NCBI RefSeq assembly: GCF_020735465.1
Contig: NZ_CP085935.1
Location: 372,001-436,000, forward strand
Reading direction: 5' to 3'
Length of the DNA stretch: 64,000 nucleotides
DNA from: Collinsella stercoris DSM 13279
GTDB taxonomy: Bacteria > Actinomycetota > Coriobacteriia > Coriobacteriales > Coriobacteriaceae
In this document: positions 52,403-60,579 of the stretch, piece after piece
How positions within the stretch are numbered: position 1 is the first letter of the stretch
Layout of the letters: every line of letters begins with the position of its first letter
Notes under the pieces: generated by a model
Seen by the model: the letters and a program-made list of their open reading frames with translations, nothing else
Database searches by the model: none
What the model was told of the DNA's origin: nothing
Position numbers and translations under genes: made by a program

Positions 52403-53533
52403 ATGCACGAGAACGAGATCAACAACTACCTTGCTGTCATCAAGGTCGTCGGCGTGGGCGGTGGCGGTACGAACGCCGTGAACCGCATGATCGAGGAGGG
52501 CATCCGCGGCGTCGAGTTCGTCGCCATCAACACGGACGCCCAGGCCCTCGCTATCTCCGACGCCGACATCAAGGTGCACATCGGCACCGACATCACCCGC
52601 GGTCTGGGTGCCGGCGCCAACCCCGAGGTCGGTCGCAAGGCCGCCGAGGAGAGCCGTGACGACATCGCCGAGGCGCTCGCCGGCGCCGACATGGTGTTCA
52701 TCACCTGCGGCGAGGGCGGCGGCACCGGCACGGGCGCCGCTCCCATCGTGGCCGACATCGCCATGAACGACGTGGGCGCGCTGACCGTCGCCGTCGTGAC
52801 CAAGCCCTTCACCTTCGAGGGCCGCAAGCGCAAGAACTCCGCCGAGGAGGGCATCAAGACCCTCGCCGAGTCCGTCGACACCATGATCGTCATCCCCAAC
52901 GACCGTCTGCTCGACATCGCCGAGAAGAAGACCACCATGCTCGAGGCCTTCACCACGGCCGACGGCGTGCTATCCCAGGGCACCCAGGGCATCACGGACC
53001 TCATCACCGTCCCGGGCGTCATCAACCTCGACTTCGCCGACGTCAAGACCATCATGAAACAGGCCGGCACCGCCATGATGGGCATCGGCGTCGCCTCCGG
53101 TGACACGCGTGCCGTCGACGCCGCGCAGCAGGCGATCTCCAGCCCGCTGCTCGAGAGCTCCGTTGACGGCGCCACGCGCGTCCTGCTCTCCATCGCCGGT
53201 TCCAAGGACCTGGGCATCCAGGAGATCAACGACGCCGCCGACCTCGTCGCCAACGCCGTCGACCCCGACGCCAACATCATCTTCGGTACCGTTGTGGACG
53301 AGTCCCTGGGCGACCAGGTACGCATCACCGTCATCGCCACGGGCTTTTCCGACTCCAACGTCAACCGCCAGGACGAGCTGTTCGCGGCCTCCAAGGCCCC
53401 TCGTTCCGAGCGCTCGTCTGAGCCCGCTTCCGCCCCCGCTGCGCCCACGCGCAACATCGGCGGGACCGAGCTGCCGAACTTTGGCAACGACCAGTTCGAG
53501 CTGCCCGACTTCCTCAAGCGCGGCAACTTCTAG
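52403..53533 (+). CDS. ftsZ: Cell division GTPase FtsZ
   Basis: 376 residues. The ATG at 52403 follows GGAGG; upstream frame is leader. GTP-binding blocks: [14 protein letters not shown], the tubulin signature [14 protein letters not shown] (near residue 103), and NDRLLDI. The T7 synergy loop is in [10 protein letters not shown]. The C-terminal peptide [11 protein letters not shown] is the SepF-binding tail. It forms the Z ring. No ftsA lies beside it; SepF (57611) is the likely membrane tether as in other Actinobacteria. Confidence 0.98.
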   Translation: MHENEINNYLAVIKVVGVGGGGTNAVNRMIEEGIRGVEFVAINTDAQALAISDADIKVHIGTDITRGLGAGANPEVGRKAAEESRDDIAEALAGADMVFITCGEGGGTGTGAAPIVADIAMNDVGALTVAVVTKPFTFEGRKRKNSAEEGIKTLAESVDTMIVIPNDRLLDIAEKKTTMLEAFTTADGVLSQGTQGITDLITVPGVINLDFADVKTIMKQAGTAMMGIGVASGDTRAVDAAQQAISSPLLESSVDGATRVLLSIAGSKDLGIQEINDAADLVANAVDPDANIIFGTVVDESLGDQVRITVIATGFSDSNVNRQDELFAASKAPRSERSSEPASAPAAPTRNIGGTELPNFGNDQFELPDFLKRGNF

Positions 53534-53559
53534 CGCGAGGTAACGGACCTGACGGAGGG

Positions 53560-53641
53560 GCCCGGTGCTTGCACGCAAACGTCCTCGGCCGACGAGCTTT
53601 GCTCGGCGGCCTGCGGAATGTTTGCTTAGCAAGCACCGGGC
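53560..53641 (+). terminator. Long structured hairpin after ftsZ
   Basis: Outer perfect 13-bp stem (53560-53572 with 53629-53641), an inner GCAAAC/GTTTGC stem and a terminal GGCCG..CGAGC/GCTCG..CGGCC hairpin. It has no T-run. It probably ends or stabilises the ftsZ message; its rod shape recalls the elements at 31.4, 48.1 and 59.8 kb. Confidence 0.5.
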
Positions 53642-53832
53642 ACCTCCTTGTGTTGACGTTGTTGGCGCTGGAAGGTGCCTCAAGCTTGATGGCTTCGCAG
53701 CTCTCACACGAGAAGAAGGGCGCGCGGGGTTGTCTGGGTGTGCGACGGGTACGGATTTCCCCGTGCACGACTTCAAAGGCGGCGTGTGCCGGGATGGGTT
53801 CCTTTGGCACGGGGAGCAGAAAGGGGATGGAT

Positions 53833-54615
53833 ATGGAGCGTGTACAGGTTGATGACGTGACGCTGATCGCGTCGCATGACTATGGCGTGCGGTTCGGGTT
53901 CACGGAGCGTACGGGTGGCGTTTCCGGCGCGCCGTTCGCCTCTCTGAATCTGGGGTCCCACGTGGGGGACGATATCGCCTGCGTTGAGGAGAACCGCCGT
54001 CGTGCGCTTGCGGCGCTCGGGTGCGCGGGCGCCCTCGAGCGGTTGCTGGTGCCCAATCAGGTGCATGGGGATCACGTCGCCGTGGTGCGCTCTGCCTGCG
54101 CGGACGAGCTCGAACGAGTGCGGTCCCAGATCGCGGAAGGGGCCGACGCCATCGTTTGTACCGCGGTAGACGTTCCCGTCATGCTCTGCTTCGCCGATTG
54201 CGTTCCCGTGGTCCTCACGGCACCGCAGGGCTTTGCCGTCGTCCACTCCGGTTGGAAGGGGACGTATGCCCGCATCGCCGCCAAGGCGGCCCGCGTGCTC
54301 ATGGCGGAGACGGGCTGCGCGCCCGAGGAGATACGCGCCTACATCGGCCCGCATATCCAGGGTGATGAGTACGAGGTGTCCGAGGACCTCATCGAGAAGT
54401 TCGACGCCGAATTCGGCTGGGAAAACGCCGGCAAGACGCGCCTGCTGAGCCTGTCCCACGCAATTCAGCAGGCTCTCGTCGAAGCGGGGGTTCCGGATGG
54501 GCAGATCGAGGATCTGCGCCTTTCCACGGTCCGCGAAAACGACCGGTTCTTCTCCTACCGAGCCGAGAACGGCAAGACCGGGCGCCATGCCGCTTTGGCG
54601 TATATGACTGAGTAG
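53833..54615 (+). CDS. pgeF: Laccase-domain (YfiH/PgeF) family protein
   Basis: 260 residues from the ATG at 53833, six bases after AAAGGGG; an ATG two codons earlier is the alternative and the longer frame covers a hairpin. Metal/nucleophile motifs are VPNQVHGDHV (first His), CFADCVPVVL (Cys) and VVHSGWKGTYARIA (second His). YfiH-type enzymes act on purine nucleosides and on misincorporated amino acids in peptidoglycan precursors. Location next to the dcw cluster fits the latter (PgeF) role. Confidence 0.92.
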   Translation: MERVQVDDVTLIASHDYGVRFGFTERTGGVSGAPFASLNLGSHVGDDIACVEENRRRALAALGCAGALERLLVPNQVHGDHVAVVRSACADELERVRSQIAEGADAIVCTAVDVPVMLCFADCVPVVLTAPQGFAVVHSGWKGTYARIAAKAARVLMAETGCAPEEIRAYIGPHIQGDEYEVSEDLIEKFDAEFGWENAGKTRLLSLSHAIQQALVEAGVPDGQIEDLRLSTVRENDRFFSYRAENGKTGRHAALAYMTE

Positions 54616-54823
54616 TCGCACGGGATACATCGTTTAAGGCCTGTCGTAGATCCGTTGGGTGCATAGCACGTTCGATCTATGTGCTCGCTGCAGCAAAGGG
54701 CCCTTTCTAGAGACACGCTGTCGCTTCGGCGAGTGCCAAGCGGTCCTGTGTGGTGCAGCGGCTGCTGCCGGCAGCGCACGCAAAGCGTCGCGCACCCCCG
54801 CCCGCACCGATGGGCGTAGACCC

Positions 54824-54841
54824 CTGACAGACCCCTGACAC
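54824..54841 (+). promoter_or_regulatory. Pho-box-like direct repeat upstream of the phoU pair
   Basis: CTGACAG-ACCC-CTGACAC: two seven-base half-sites with an 11-base period, the geometry of PhoB/PhoP boxes. A TACACT (54873-54878) lies 31 bases downstream, and the first phoU starts at 54913. Confidence 0.55.
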
Positions 54842-54912
54842 GCCCTTTACCGAGTCGATGGTCGCGCGCGCCTACACTGGCAGGGATTACCCGCACCGTC
54901 CTAAGGATGCCC

Positions 54913-55740
54913 ATGCGCAAGCTCTTCTCCCGCCAGCTCATCGAGGCGCGCCACGAGATGCTCTCCATCTTCGAGGCCATCGACCTCTCCCTGCATGACG
55001 CCGTGACCGCGTTCGTCACCAACGACAAGGGCCTGGCCAAAAAGATCCAGGCGGCCACGATGCAGATCGACGCGCGGAGCGCAAACCTCGAGGCGGTGTG
55101 CTACAACCTCATCGCCACGCAGTCGCCCGTCGCGTCGGACTTCCGCCTGCTCCAGACGATCATCTACGTGAATTTCAACCTGCAGCGCATGAGCGACAAG
55201 GTGCGTCGCGTCGCGCGCGCCGCACGTCATAAGGTCACGTTCGAGATCGAGCTGCCGGCTGAGCTCACCGACCTTATCCAGCGCGAGGCGGATTGCGTCT
55301 ATCGCGTGCTGGGGGCCTCGGTGTCTGCGCTCGTGAGCAACGACCTGGGATCCATGATGAGCCTGATGGATCAGGACGAGGCGGTGCACGACATCTACGA
55401 GCAGTTCTTCCGCACCTTCAACCGCATGAACGCCGAGGAGATGGCGGACGACTCGGCGCTGGACGACCTGCGCCGCGTGGTCATGGTGTCGCGTTATCTG
55501 GACCGCATCGCCGCCATCTCGATCGATGCGGCATTTCGGTTGACCTTCCTGCTCACCGGTCAGCGCCTGAGCGCGGCCGACCTTGCGGATATCGACGAGG
55601 ACGAGCTGGAGAGCATGCGCGTGCCCGCCGGCGAGGGCGTGACGCTCGATCCGGAGCGCGATGCTCGTTACGTGGCGGCGCTCGCCCCCGACGAGGTGGG
55701 GGAGGCCCTCTCCTCGCTCATCGCCAAAGCCGAGTCGTAA
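54913..55740 (+). CDS. phoU: PhoU-type phosphate regulator, copy 1
   Basis: 275 residues from the ATG at 54913 (MRKLFSRQ, matching copy 2); an ATG two codons earlier is the other option. Two PhoU three-helix repeats are seen (residues about 10-100 and 115-210), with the conserved EAVCYNLIATQSPVASDFR and SRYLDRIAAIS. PhoU damps the PhoR kinase and phosphate transporters. The next gene is a near-copy. No pst genes adjoin; a Pho-like box lies upstream. Confidence 0.88.
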   Translation: MRKLFSRQLIEARHEMLSIFEAIDLSLHDAVTAFVTNDKGLAKKIQAATMQIDARSANLEAVCYNLIATQSPVASDFRLLQTIIYVNFNLQRMSDKVRRVARAARHKVTFEIELPAELTDLIQREADCVYRVLGASVSALVSNDLGSMMSLMDQDEAVHDIYEQFFRTFNRMNAEEMADDSALDDLRRVVMVSRYLDRIAAISIDAAFRLTFLLTGQRLSAADLADIDEDELESMRVPAGEGVTLDPERDARYVAALAPDEVGEALSSLIAKAES

Positions 55741-55816
55741 CCTCAAATGAGGGGACCTCAAATTAGGGACTGTCCCTGATGTGTCATTTGGGGTCAGACC
55801 CCAAATGACACATCAG
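55740..55816. repeat. Dispersed repeat plus 18-bp perfect hairpin
   Basis: Two copies of the ACCTCAAAT..AGGGAC motif (from 55740 and 55755) run into a perfect 18-bp stem (55776-55793 with 55799-55816, loop TCAGA). It starts at the last base of the first phoU stop and ends 19 bases before the second phoU start, so it would strongly affect read-through or message decay between the paralogs. Confidence 0.75.
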
Positions 55817-55834
55817 ATCAGTTAGGAGTCGCAC

Positions 55835-56671
55835 ATGCGCAAGCTCTTCTCCCGCCAGCTCATCGAGGCGCGCCACGAGATGCTCTCCATCTTCGAGGCC
55901 ATCGACCTCACCCTGCACGACGCCGTCACCGCCTTTGTGACCGACGACATGGAGCTGGCCCGTCGTGCCAAGAAAAAGACCTATAAGATCGACGCCCGCT
56001 GCGCCAACCTCGAGGCCGTGTGCTACAACCTCATCGCCACGCAGTCGCCCGTCGCGTCGGACTTCCGCCTGCTCCAGACCATCATCTACATCGACTTCAA
56101 CCTGCAGCGCATGAGCGACAAGGTGCGCCGCATCGCCCGCGCCGCCAAGCGCAAGGTCAACAACGACATCGAGTTCCCGCCGCAGATGGTCGCGCTCATC
56201 GAGCAGGAGGCGGCGAGCGTCTACCAGGTGCTGGGCTCCACCGCCGCCGCGCTCGTGAACAACGACCTCGCTGCAGTGCTTGCGCTCTCCGAGGAGGACG
56301 AGGCCGTGCACGGCGCCTACCAGGAGTTCTTCCGCGTCTTCAACCGCACCGAAACGATGGAGGTCGCCGACGACGCCCAGATGGACGACTTCCGCCGCAC
56401 CGTCATGGTGTCGCGCTACCTCGACCGCATCGCGGGCATCTCCATGGAGTGCGCTTACCGCCTGGTGTTCCTGCTCACCGGTCAGCGCCTGAGCGCCGAC
56501 GACATCGCCGAGGCCGACGAGGAGGAGCTCGAGGGCATGCGCATCCCCTCCGGCGAGGGCGTGACGCTCGATCCCGCGAGCGACGCCCGTTACGTCGCGG
56601 CACTCGCCCCGGACGAGGTGGGCGCGGAGCTCGCGGCGCTCATCGCCGACGCCACCGCGGAGGGCGAGTAG
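55835..56671 (+). CDS. phoU: PhoU-type phosphate regulator, copy 2
   Basis: 278 residues, ATG at 55835 after TTAGGAGTC. Highly similar to copy 1 along its whole length (MRKLFSRQLIEARHEMLSIF identical), so the pair arose by tandem duplication. The same two PhoU repeats are present, with an acidic C-terminal tail (GEGVTLDPASDARYVAALAP). Differences concentrate in residues 40-55 and the C-terminus. The two may bind different partners, such as a Pho kinase and the Pit system. Confidence 0.88.
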   Translation: MRKLFSRQLIEARHEMLSIFEAIDLTLHDAVTAFVTDDMELARRAKKKTYKIDARCANLEAVCYNLIATQSPVASDFRLLQTIIYIDFNLQRMSDKVRRIARAAKRKVNNDIEFPPQMVALIEQEAASVYQVLGSTAAALVNNDLAAVLALSEEDEAVHGAYQEFFRVFNRTETMEVADDAQMDDFRRTVMVSRYLDRIAGISMECAYRLVFLLTGQRLSADDIAEADEEELEGMRIPSGEGVTLDPASDARYVAALAPDEVGAELAALIADATAEGE

Positions 56672-56833
56672 GGTCAAAGCGCTCGATATAGCGATTGTCT
56701 TGGGATGCGGTGCCCGCTCGGCGGGGCCGCATCCGTTGCGTTAGTATGACGGCGTGCCGGGCCGCGCGCGTGCGCTCGGCGTCTTTGTATCTCAAAAGGC
56801 GGCGTGATGGCCGCGGGTGTCGAGGAGTGCCGA

Positions 56834-57571
56834 ATGGACGAGAGGTATGCCGCTCGGATCGCCGAGCGTCGCGAGGAGATACTCGGTCGCATGGACGCCG
56901 CGCTGACGGCGAGCGGCCGTGCGCGCGAGGACGCGACGCTCGTGGCGGTCTCCAAGACCGTGCGCGTAGATGAGGTCGTGACAGCCATCGATGCCGGGTA
57001 CCGCGTCTTTGGCGAGAATCGCCCGCAGGAGCTCAACCGCAAGCTCGAGGGGCTTTCCCTGCGGCCCGATGTGCCCCCGGTGCGCTTCGATATGATCGGG
57101 AACCTCCAAACCAACAAGATCAACGCGGTGCTCGGTCGTGTGGAGCTCGTCCATTCCATCGGCTCGCTGCATCTCGCCCGCGCCCTCGCCGCGCGCGCCG
57201 AACGATGGCTCGAGGCAGGCGAGCTCGTGGCCCCGCAATCCATCCTCATCGAGGTCAACGTGAGCGGTGAGGAGACCAAGGGCGGTTTTGCCCCCAGCGA
57301 GCTGCGCGCCGCCTTTGGTGAGCTGCAGAGTCTTTGTGGAGTCCGCATCGAGGGGCTTATGACGATGGCCCCGCGAGGGGATAAGGACAGGGCGCGTGCG
57401 TGCTTTTCCGGCTTGCGCGAGTTGCGCGACGAGCTCTCGCGTGAGAGCGGCCTGCCCTTGCGGGAACTCTCCTGCGGGATGAGCGAGGATTTCGAGGTCG
57501 CGCTGGAGGAGGGTTCGACTATCGTTCGCCTAGGGCGTGTGGTTTTTGACCCATCCTTTGCAGTAAGATAG
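56834..57571 (+). CDS. yggS: YggS-family PLP homeostasis protein
   Basis: 245 residues. The ATG at 56834 follows GAGGAG. The PLP lysine is in LVAVSKTVRVDEV (near residue 41), followed by FGENRPQEL, HMIG-equivalent FDMIGNLQTNKI, IEVNVSGEETKGG and MSEDFEVALEEGST. YggS binds but does not use PLP catalytically; it balances B6 and amino-acid pools. In Gram-positives it precedes sepF and yggT in the divisome cluster, exactly as here. Confidence 0.95.
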   Translation: MDERYAARIAERREEILGRMDAALTASGRAREDATLVAVSKTVRVDEVVTAIDAGYRVFGENRPQELNRKLEGLSLRPDVPPVRFDMIGNLQTNKINAVLGRVELVHSIGSLHLARALAARAERWLEAGELVAPQSILIEVNVSGEETKGGFAPSELRAAFGELQSLCGVRIEGLMTMAPRGDKDRARACFSGLRELRDELSRESGLPLRELSCGMSEDFEVALEEGSTIVRLGRVVFDPSFAVR

Positions 57572-57610
57572 GCGAGTACGCCCATACACGGCGCAAAGAG
57601 AGGTACGAAC

Positions 57611-58351
57611 GTGAGCTTTTTGGACGATATCAAGAGCCGTTTTGGCGCTGGCCGCGATGTTGCGCCCGAACCCTACGGCGACGAGCCATACGACGACTAT
57701 TTTGGCGAGGGCGATGACGCCGGCTACGACGATTATCCCGCCGGTTACGGACAGTCCGCCCACGACAGCTATCGTGGATATGAGCCGAGCGATTCCGGCA
57801 ACGGCATGCTCGGTCAGACCCGCCGCGGGGAGGCCGAATCCGTCGCCGTCTACACGCGTTCCGGCCAGCTGGTCGGAGAGGCCGACCGGCACGCGAGCTC
57901 ATACGGTGGCGCGACGGCCGCCGCGCGCGACACCGCCTACCGTCCCGGCGCGTACGACACGCCTTCGAGCTATGCCCAGGCCCAGTCGCAGCGCGCGGTC
58001 CCAAGTGCCGTGCCCTCTCCTGCCGCCCCGACCTCGACGGAGGCCCGCGTCAGCGCCGTGCTCGAGGGCACGCCGCAGCTGCCCGCGTACGTACTGCGCC
58101 CCGAGAGCTACGACGACGTGGAGACGGTCGTGCGCCGCGTCCGCACGCGTCAGCCCGTCGCGCTCGTGTTCGCCGGCGTGCGCACGGAGGTCGCCAAGCG
58201 CGTGCTGGACTTCAGCTACGGCTTTGCCTGCGGCCTGGGCGCCAGCGTGCGCGAGGTGGGCGATCGCGTGTTCATGGTGTTGCCGCAGGGCTGCGAGATC
58301 AAGGAGACCGATCTTGCCAAGCTCCGCAAAGACGGCTATCTCAAGCAGTAG
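57611..58351 (+). CDS. sepF: Cell division protein SepF
   Basis: 246 residues from the GTG at 57611 (AGAGAGGT upstream). The N-terminus MSFLDDIKSRFG is the amphipathic membrane-binding helix. An acidic Tyr/Asp/Gly-rich linker of about 140 residues follows, then the SepF core (YVLRPESYDDVETVVRRVRT, VALVFAGVRTEVAKRVLDFS, GDRVFMVLPQGCEI). It tethers FtsZ filaments to the membrane. Essential in bacteria lacking FtsA, which fits this cluster. Confidence 0.95.
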   Translation: MSFLDDIKSRFGAGRDVAPEPYGDEPYDDYFGEGDDAGYDDYPAGYGQSAHDSYRGYEPSDSGNGMLGQTRRGEAESVAVYTRSGQLVGEADRHASSYGGATAAARDTAYRPGAYDTPSSYAQAQSQRAVPSAVPSPAAPTSTEARVSAVLEGTPQLPAYVLRPESYDDVETVVRRVRTRQPVALVFAGVRTEVAKRVLDFSYGFACGLGASVREVGDRVFMVLPQGCEIKETDLAKLRKDGYLKQ

Positions 58352-58363
58352 GAGCTGCCCGAC

Positions 58364-58642
58364 GTGGATTTGATAAACGCTTATTCCCTTGCCCGTCTCG
58401 TGCAGACGCTCTTCAACTTCTACAGCTTTCTGGTGTTGGCGTATTGCCTGCTCAGCTGGTTTCCCATGCGCTCCGGTAGCCTCATGGAGGACATCGGCGC
58501 CGTGCTTGAGAGCATCGTCGGGCCGTACCTGAACATCTTCCGTCGTTTCATGCCTCCCATGGGCGGCATCGACTGGTCCCCGGTTCTTGCGATACTTGTG
58601 TTGAATCTGCTCGAAAACCTTATTTTGCGGTTACTATTGTAG
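58364..58642 (+). CDS. YggT family membrane protein
   Basis: 92 residues from the GTG at 58364 (AGGAGCTG upstream). Two membrane helices with the YggT motif between them (SFLVLAYCLLSWFPM, then ILESIVGPYLNIFRRFMPPMGGIDWSPV). Its role is poorly known, linked to division and osmotic stress. In the usual place between sepF and divIVA. Confidence 0.93.
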   Translation: MDLINAYSLARLVQTLFNFYSFLVLAYCLLSWFPMRSGSLMEDIGAVLESIVGPYLNIFRRFMPPMGGIDWSPVLAILVLNLLENLILRLLL

Positions 58643-58702
58643 GGATTGACGCCGAGTTCAACGCATCCAAGCGGTGCATCTCGCGTATGAAAGGATTATA
58701 TC

Positions 58703-59368
58703 ATGGCCATTACTCCCGCTGACATTCAGGCGCAGACCTTCTCCGAGGCCAAGCGCGGCTACGATCCGGCCGAGGTCGATGTCTTCCTCGAGAGGCTCGC
58801 CTCCGAGGTCGACGCCATGCTCAACAAGATCGTCGACCTCAAGACCCGCCTGACCGCCACCGAGCAGGAGCTCGCTTCCGCCCAGGCCCAGGTGCAGCAG
58901 GCCCAGGCCGCTCCGGCCCCGGCGCCCGCGCCAGCTCCCGCCCCCGCTGCGAACCCTGAGTACACCGCGACCGCAAGCCAGATCTCCGCGGCCCTCATCG
59001 CCGCCCAGCAGTCCGCCGACAACATCGTCGCCGAGGCGCGCGAGAACGCCGACCGCATCCGCGCCGAGGCCGATGCGAAGGCGCGCGAGGTCATTCGCCA
59101 GGCGCTCGCCGAGAAGCAGAACGAGCTCGCCGAGATCGACCGCCTCAAGGCCTCTCGCGAGGAGTTCAAGGCCGAGTACCTCAAGCTCATCCAGCACTTC
59201 ATGGACGATGCCCAGAACGAGTTTCCCGCCGACCTGCTCGTGAGCACCCCGACGGGCTCCGAGGCCGTTGCCACCCCCGCGCCCGCTTCGGCTCCCATGC
59301 CCGAGCCCATGCCGGTTGCCGACCCGTTCGCCCCGCTCCCGAACTTCGGCGCCGACGATCTGGACTAG
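58703..59368 (+). CDS. divIVA: DivIVA domain cell-pole/septum protein
   Basis: 221 residues. The ATG at 58703 follows GAAAGGA. The N-terminal DivIVA domain has ITPADIQAQTFSEAKRGYDP and AEVDVFLERL. A coiled coil (about 35-70) is interrupted by an Ala/Pro linker (about 72-90) and a second coiled coil (about 95-165) with an acidic Pro/Ala tail. It marks curved membrane and organises septal growth. Ends the cluster with a clear terminator 50 bases later. Confidence 0.95.
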   Translation: MAITPADIQAQTFSEAKRGYDPAEVDVFLERLASEVDAMLNKIVDLKTRLTATEQELASAQAQVQQAQAAPAPAPAPAPAPAANPEYTATASQISAALIAAQQSADNIVAEARENADRIRAEADAKAREVIRQALAEKQNELAEIDRLKASREEFKAEYLKLIQHFMDDAQNEFPADLLVSTPTGSEAVATPAPASAPMPEPMPVADPFAPLPNFGADDLD

Positions 59369-59419
59369 GTTCCGTGCCTCCTGCCTTCGCGTAAAAAAGC
59401 ACCATGCTAGCGTGATCAG

Positions 59420-59457
59420 CCTCCCGTTTCTTTAACAAGAGAAACGGGAGGTTTTTT
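59420..59457 (+). terminator. Rho-independent terminator of divIVA
   Basis: A 12-bp perfect stem (CCTCCCGTTTCT at 59420-59431 with AGAAACGGGAGG at 59440-59451) followed by TTTTTT. Confidence 0.95.
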
Positions 59458-59618
59458 ATGCCGGGAGACGTGAGGTTGCAGCGCGACGAAGGCGCGTGCC
59501 GCGTAAAGGAAAGAATATCGTTCAAGGGGGGGGTGCCGCGAAGCGGCCATCCGGAGCGGTCGGTCGGCGACCATCGATACGACTTAATCTTAATGCCTTG
59601 AGAGCGAAAGAGCCGCCC

Positions 59619-59756
59619 TTATGGACGGCTCAAACTGTAATGGGCGAATGACCAGGGAAAGCTACGTCGCCCCAATCGATCCGAGATGACAAGCACAAGC
59701 GTTACCGCGCCGACCACAAGCGTTGCCGCACCGACCCGGTTATCCTTGCAGTCCAT
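59619..59756 (-). CDS. Candidate 45-residue membrane peptide
   Basis: Too short for usual gene calling. The ATG at 59756 follows GGGAG. After MDCKDNR comes one hydrophobic helix (residues about 8-24, GAATLVVGAVTLVLVIS) and a basic, aromatic tail. The stop at 59619 lies inside a hairpin (59610-59631, GAGCCG/CGGCTC) followed on the minus strand by TTTCGCT. It may be a small membrane protein with its own terminator, downstream of the pit operon. No family is recognised. Confidence 0.35.
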   Translation of the reverse strand: MDCKDNRVGAATLVVGAVTLVLVISDRLGRRSFPWSFAHYSLSRP

Positions 59757-59795
59757 CCTTCGTCTCCCGTGACCCACAAGCCGCAAAACGCAGGG

Positions 59796-59882
59796 CCCCC
59801 TCGGGCCTCCCCGTCACATCTGGCGCGATTTCCGAGCTTTAGCGAAGCTGAGCGTCAGATGTGACGGGGAGGCCCGAGGGGG
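59796..59882 (-). terminator. 27-bp perfect palindrome after the pit operon
   Basis: Perfect inverted arms (59796-59822 with 59856-59882) enclose 33 bases holding a small AGCTT/AAGCT hairpin. On the minus strand GCGTTTTGC follows. It lies 28 bases after the DUF47 stop, so it most likely ends the pit-DUF47 transcript. Confidence 0.65.
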
Positions 59883-59910
59883 ACCGACGGGAGTGAACGG
59901 CTTGTTCGTC

Positions 59911-60534
59911 CTAGCTGTTCTTCATCACGATGTTCTCGACCATCTCGGCCACCGTCTCGCAGGAGTCGGCGCAGATCTCGAGGAACGTGTAGACATCGCG
60001 CCAGGCGATGACGGCCATCGGGTCGGTCTCGGTGGTGTGCAGCTCGCGCATGGACTCGATAAAGAGCGTGTCGCAGTCGCCCTCGACCGTGTTGATGGCG
60101 ATGATGGCCTCGTGCAGGCCCTTGGACTGCTTGAACTGCGGCAGACGGCGGATGAGCTCGGCCATGCTGTCGCAGGCGTCGACGATCTTGGTGGACATCT
60201 TGAGGGCGCTCGGGCGCATCTCCTGGACGTTCGTGAAGTAGATGCGGTGCAGCACGCCCTCGATGTGGTCGACTACGGCGTCCAGGCAGTCGCTCAGCAT
60301 GGCGATGTCCTCGCGCTCGATGGGGGTGATGAACGCGCTCACGAGCGCGTCGGAGATCTCGTGGTTCTTCTCGTCCGCAGTCTGCTCGATCTCGTGCATC
60401 GCGTTCACGGCCTCCTCGATCTTGGAGGGGTCGAAGTTGCGCATGATCTCGTCGAGCAGGCGCGCGGCGTCGCAGGCGGCCTTGGCGCAGACGGAGAAGT
60501 TATCCCAGTAGAACGAGTCGTTTTTCTTTGCCAT
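59911..60534 (-). CDS. DUF47 family phosphate-transport accessory protein
   Basis: 207 residues, all-helical PhoU-like. The family pattern is clear: IEEAVNAMHEIEQTADEKNHEI, FITPIEREDIAMLSDCLDAVVDHIE, then KGLHEAIIAINTVEGDCD. It follows the pit gene by 45 bases on the same strand. In many bacteria DUF47 genes are paired with pit and are needed for Pit function, probably by gating it. The start ATG follows GAAAGGA. Confidence 0.93.
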   Translation of the reverse strand: MAKKNDSFYWDNFSVCAKAACDAARLLDEIMRNFDPSKIEEAVNAMHEIEQTADEKNHEISDALVSAFITPIEREDIAMLSDCLDAVVDHIEGVLHRIYFTNVQEMRPSALKMSTKIVDACDSMAELIRRLPQFKQSKGLHEAIIAINTVEGDCDTLFIESMRELHTTETDPMAVIAWRDVYTFLEICADSCETVAEMVENIVMKNS

Positions 60535-60579
60535 GATCGGTCCTTTCCGATTCTTTGCGCCACGGCGGCGCCTAAGCGT

